Source: an uncultured Bacteroidaceae bacterium (GTDB taxonomy: Bacteria; Bacteroidota; Bacteroidia; Bacteroidales; Bacteroidaceae). From it: a stretch of 64,000 nucleotides of DNA. Shown one piece after another: positions 61,882-64,000 of this stretch; the first letter of the stretch is position 1; each line of letters opens with the position of its first letter. The stretch is taken from assembly GCA_905236985.1 (NCBI GenBank), contig CAJORF010000130.1, forward strand, positions 1 to 64,000, written 5' to 3'. Below the pieces are notes generated by a model. The model was not told the DNA's origin. It worked only from the letters and a program-made list of their open reading frames with translations, and did not search any database. The position numbers were made by a program, and so were the translations under genes.

Positions 61882-62574
61882 ATGAAACCGCGTACTGCAT
61901 TTATCGTGTTTTTTGTGATACTGGCATCCTCGGTGGTTGCAGGTATTGAAAATATGCTACGAACAGATCGCCGTGTACAGGCTGAGATGGACTACGCATT
62001 AACCGAGACTATGCGACGGTGTGAGCCTGATCGCATCGATGCTGACACAATCCGCGTGTTTCGTAGTTTGATCTCAGAAGCAGCCGTTCGTGACTCTGCT
62101 TACCTGTCTTTGGCAATGACGGCCAATCACCGCGAACCTATTTTAACGGCACAATCAGGGTTAACCCTCTTAGACCTTTGGAAGCTTTCAGACCAGCGTG
62201 CATCAGGTTGGCTATCAGTACTATCTGGCTTATGGCTGATGCTGAGCTGTTGGTTGTGGAATCGCGAGCGACACCGCAATGCCGGATTAATCGTAATAGG
62301 ACAGATGAGCTATGATGCAGTATGCGGTAAGTTTGCTGTGGGCCAAAGCGATATTCGTTTCACACCTATGCAACGCCAACTGATGGAGTTGTTTTTCCGT
62401 ACTCCCGATCATGAGTTAACACAACGTGAAATTTGCGATCACCTTTGGCCCAAGAAACCTGATGCCACAGCTACGCTCTACACGCTCATTCGACGTTTAA
62501 AGCCGCTGGTGGATGATGCAGGCCTTAAGATTACCTGCAACAGGGGAGACTCTTATCAATTGACTATCAAATAG
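61882..62574 (+). CDS. Membrane-bound winged-helix regulator (ToxR-like topology)
   Basis: A 230-residue protein: transmembrane helix 1 at about residues 5-22, a ~85-residue periplasmic part, and helix 2 at about 110-128 (GWLSVLSGLWLMLSCWL). A C-terminal OmpR/PhoB-type winged helix follows from residue ~150 (FTPMQRQLMELFFRTPDHELTQREICDHLWPKKPDA...LYTLIRRLKPLV). The DNA-binding domain is C-terminal, the reverse of classical ToxR, but the membrane tethering is similar. Such proteins are frequent in Bacteroidota; the target genes are unknown. It follows der by 27 nt and may share its transcript. Confidence 0.8.
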   Translation: MKPRTAFIVFFVILASSVVAGIENMLRTDRRVQAEMDYALTETMRRCEPDRIDADTIRVFRSLISEAAVRDSAYLSLAMTANHREPILTAQSGLTLLDLWKLSDQRASGWLSVLSGLWLMLSCWLWNRERHRNAGLIVIGQMSYDAVCGKFAVGQSDIRFTPMQRQLMELFFRTPDHELTQREICDHLWPKKPDATATLYTLIRRLKPLVDDAGLKITCNRGDSYQLTIK

Positions 62575-62643
62575 GTAATTTATTGTCAGGGAATTGTCAG
62601 ACAAATGTCAGTCAGTTCCCTTCCTTTTTCTCGTCTTTCTTCA

Positions 62644-62651
62644 TACCTTTG
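62644..62651 (+). promoter_or_regulatory. Promoter -7 box for the DUF3098 gene
   Basis: TACCTTTG matches TAnnTTTG, 50 nt before the chosen ATG at 62702. It rules out a start at 62594. No clear TTTG -33. Confidence 0.6.
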
Positions 62652-62701
62652 CGGTCGAATTGCTGCGACACAGACAACGCAGCGTACAACCTCAACCTAA
62701 A

Positions 62702-63034
62702 ATGAGAAAGAACATGAAAAAGAAAACAGATCAACAAAAGAGGGTAAAACACCGAGAATGTTGTGCCTTCGCATGGCAAAACTTCACTCTGACGGGCATA
62801 GCCGTTGCCTTCATTGTAGCAGGGTGCTTGCTGATGTTACCCGAGACAGATGTCCGCAACACAGTGGGCGGTCGCTATGCGCCAGCACCCAGTCCGGGGA
62901 CATTCGACGCACGACGCATCAAAGTGGCACCGATTCCGTGTTTCATTGGCTTCGTCCTGATGATTCCGACAATCATGTATGTGCCAAAGAATGTGAAAAG
63001 AGAAGAGATGAAAAGTGAAAACCACACAAAGTGA
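62702..63034 (+). CDS. DUF3098 small membrane protein
   Basis: A 110-residue protein with a Lys/Arg-rich N-terminus and two transmembrane helices (about residues 32-46 and 80-95). The DUF3098 pattern is F...NF.L.GIAVAFIVAGCLLM, a short polar loop, then FDARRIKVAPIPCFIGFVLM.P. It is often found near cell-division or lipid genes in Bacteroidota; the function is unknown. The last residues (MKSENHTK) come from a GAAAAGTGAAAA repeat. The start could also be four codons later. Confidence 0.8.
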   Translation: MRKNMKKKTDQQKRVKHRECCAFAWQNFTLTGIAVAFIVAGCLLMLPETDVRNTVGGRYAPAPSPGTFDARRIKVAPIPCFIGFVLMIPTIMYVPKNVKREEMKSENHTK

Positions 63035-63076
63035 AAGTTTCTTCGTCTTTTATTCGTCTATTCCGTCATTTTTGAG

Positions 63077-63084
63077 TACTTTTG
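63077..63084 (+). promoter_or_regulatory. Promoter -7 box for the DUF2723 gene
   Basis: TACTTTTG matches TAnnTTTG, 73 nt before the ATG at 63158. A poor -33 (TTCG) lies about 20 bp upstream. Confidence 0.6.
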
Positions 63085-63157
63085 CGGCGCAAAAGACCAA
63101 AACATTTAAATTTCGACATCTATTCATTCATAATTCGGTCAAGACCGTGCTTCATTT

Positions 63158-64000
63158 ATGAAACATTTTCGATTAGTAGATAATTTGTTAGGCTGGCTGG
63201 CTTTCGCCATCGCCGCCTTCACCTATTGTGCTACGGTAGAGCCCACAGCATCGTTCTGGGACTGTCCCGAGTTCATCACGACAGCTTACAAGCTGGAGGT
63301 GGGTCACCCGCCAGGAGCACCATTCTTCATGTTGACAGGCAACCTGTTTACGCAGTTGACTTCTGACCCAGGTAAGGTGGCACTAATGGTGAACATCATG
63401 AATGCTTTGCTGAGTGCACTGACCATTATGTTCCTCTACTGGACTATTTCGCACTTAGCACGTAAGCTCATCTGCAAGGATGGTTGGGTGAGCACGATAC
63501 CGCAACTCATCGCCGTCGAAGCAGCTGCTATGACGGGCGCGCTGGCTTACTGCTGGAGCGACACGTTCTGGTATTCAGCTGTCGAGGGTGAGGTATATGC
63601 CTACTCCAGCCTCTTCACCGCAGCCGTGTTCTGGCTCATGCTCAAATGGGAGGATAATGCCGACAAGCCCCACTCTGACCGTTGGCTGGTGTTGATTGCC
63701 TATCTGACTGGTCTATCCATTGGCGTTCACCTCTTGAACCTCCTGTGTCTGCCTGCGCTCGTTCTTATTTATTATTACAAGCGTTCAAATAATGCCACAC
63801 TTAAAGGATCCATCTATGCACTGATCGGCTCCTTTGTGCTGGTGGCCGCCGTGCTCTACGGCATTGTTCCCGGCATCGTGAAGGTCGGCGGTTGGTTTGA
63901 GCTCCTATTTGTAAACACTCTGAGCCTGCCCTTCAACAGCGGCCTCATCGTCTATCTCATTGTTCTTGTCGTCGTCGTGCTTTGGGCAATCTGGGAAACG
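63158..64000 (+). CDS. DUF2723 glycosyltransferase-like membrane protein (truncated by window end)
   Basis: 281 residues are visible and the frame runs off the window. It starts MKHFRLVDNLLGWLAFAIAAFTY and has the family hallmark TASFWDCPEFITTAYKLEVGHPPGAP near residues 29-54, followed by many hydrophobic helices. DUF2723 proteins are GT-C-fold (protein O-mannosyltransferase-like) enzymes, and the acidic DCPE motif in the first loop is the probable catalytic region. Role in glycosylation of surface proteins is plausible given the phylum's general O-glycosylation, but not shown here. Confidence 0.88.
   Translation, partial: MKHFRLVDNLLGWLAFAIAAFTYCATVEPTASFWDCPEFITTAYKLEVGHPPGAPFFMLTGNLFTQLTSDPGKVALMVNIMNALLSALTIMFLYWTISHLARKLICKDGWVSTIPQLIAVEAAAMTGALAYCWSDTFWYSAVEGEVYAYSSLFTAAVFWLMLKWEDNADKPHSDRWLVLIAYLTGLSIGVHLLNLLCLPALVLIYYYKRSNNATLKGSIYALIGSFVLVAAVLYGIVPGIVKVGGWFELLFVNTLSLPFNSGLIVYLIVLVVVVLWAIWET

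Overview
The window reads as a chromosomal segment of a Bacteroidota member, most likely Prevotellaceae. Three things point there. Promoters have the Bacteroidota form (TTTG, about 19-20 bp, TAnnTTTG) instead of the sigma-70 form. Lipoproteins, DUF families and Ig/fimbrillin/FISUMP proteins are of the kinds typical of that phylum. Several secreted proteins end in the short tail with a DL.GR.V..KGIYIVNGKKVVK-like pattern that is common in Prevotella. Base composition is near 50% GC in housekeeping genes and lower in the surface-protein block. The assignment is inference from family content; no rRNA is present.

Layout. 1-230: tRNA-Leu(UAG), tRNA-Val(GAC) and a shared hairpin. 227-4928 (minus): topoisomerase IV subunit A (parC), a DUF3316 protein and an S41 peptidase lipoprotein. 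5041-10315 (minus): pta, ackA, a FeoA-FeoB fusion and a FeoB-associated Cys-rich peptide. 10358-15694 (minus): an OPT-family transporter followed by a very large GH2 enzyme with a GH43-like C-terminal part.

15800-40800: the accessory heart of the window. A tyrosine recombinase gene (26465-27358) lies between two divergent surface-protein operons that mirror each other. Each starts with a large lipoprotein that has a nearly identical signal peptide and a nearly identical 5' leader of about 200 nt. Each continues with a hairpin and a small lipoprotein, and ends with an OmpA-like protein and the same GCCGCC hairpin terminator. The two leaders form an inverted repeat of about 300 bp that encloses a 2.17-kb segment containing the recombinase. 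Within that segment, a consensus promoter faces only the right-hand operon. The arrangement looks like a self-contained promoter-inversion switch between two alternative cell-surface programmes (left: coiled-coil giant lipoprotein plus secreted adhesin-like protein; right: collagen-like lipoprotein, DUF1573, FISUMP repeats, two fimbrillins, one with a VWA domain).

40851-49245: core genes. These are cdaA and folP (minus), murF and pdxB (plus, divergent promoters), then acpP-fabF-rnc and a GH3-family adenylating enzyme. 49264-52201: an Ig-like lipoprotein and a DUF3108 protein. 52266-56455 (minus): a run of three peptidases (C11, M24, C1) with a DUF6965-like small protein. 56538-57695: an orphan sensor histidine kinase. 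57807-62574: the conserved yceD-rpmF-fabH-era-der run and a ToxR-like membrane-bound winged-helix regulator. 62702-64000: a DUF3098 membrane protein and the start of a DUF2723 glycosyltransferase-like protein cut by the window end.

Other notable DNA: a 115-bp palindromic element occurs twice within about 620 bp. One copy lies in frame inside the FeoA-FeoB linker and is translated; the other sits between ackA and feoAB. Many intergenic gaps hold short (8-10 bp) tandem repeats folded back as inverted repeats. Their unit sequences differ from gap to gap, and they often supply the first or last codons of neighbouring genes.
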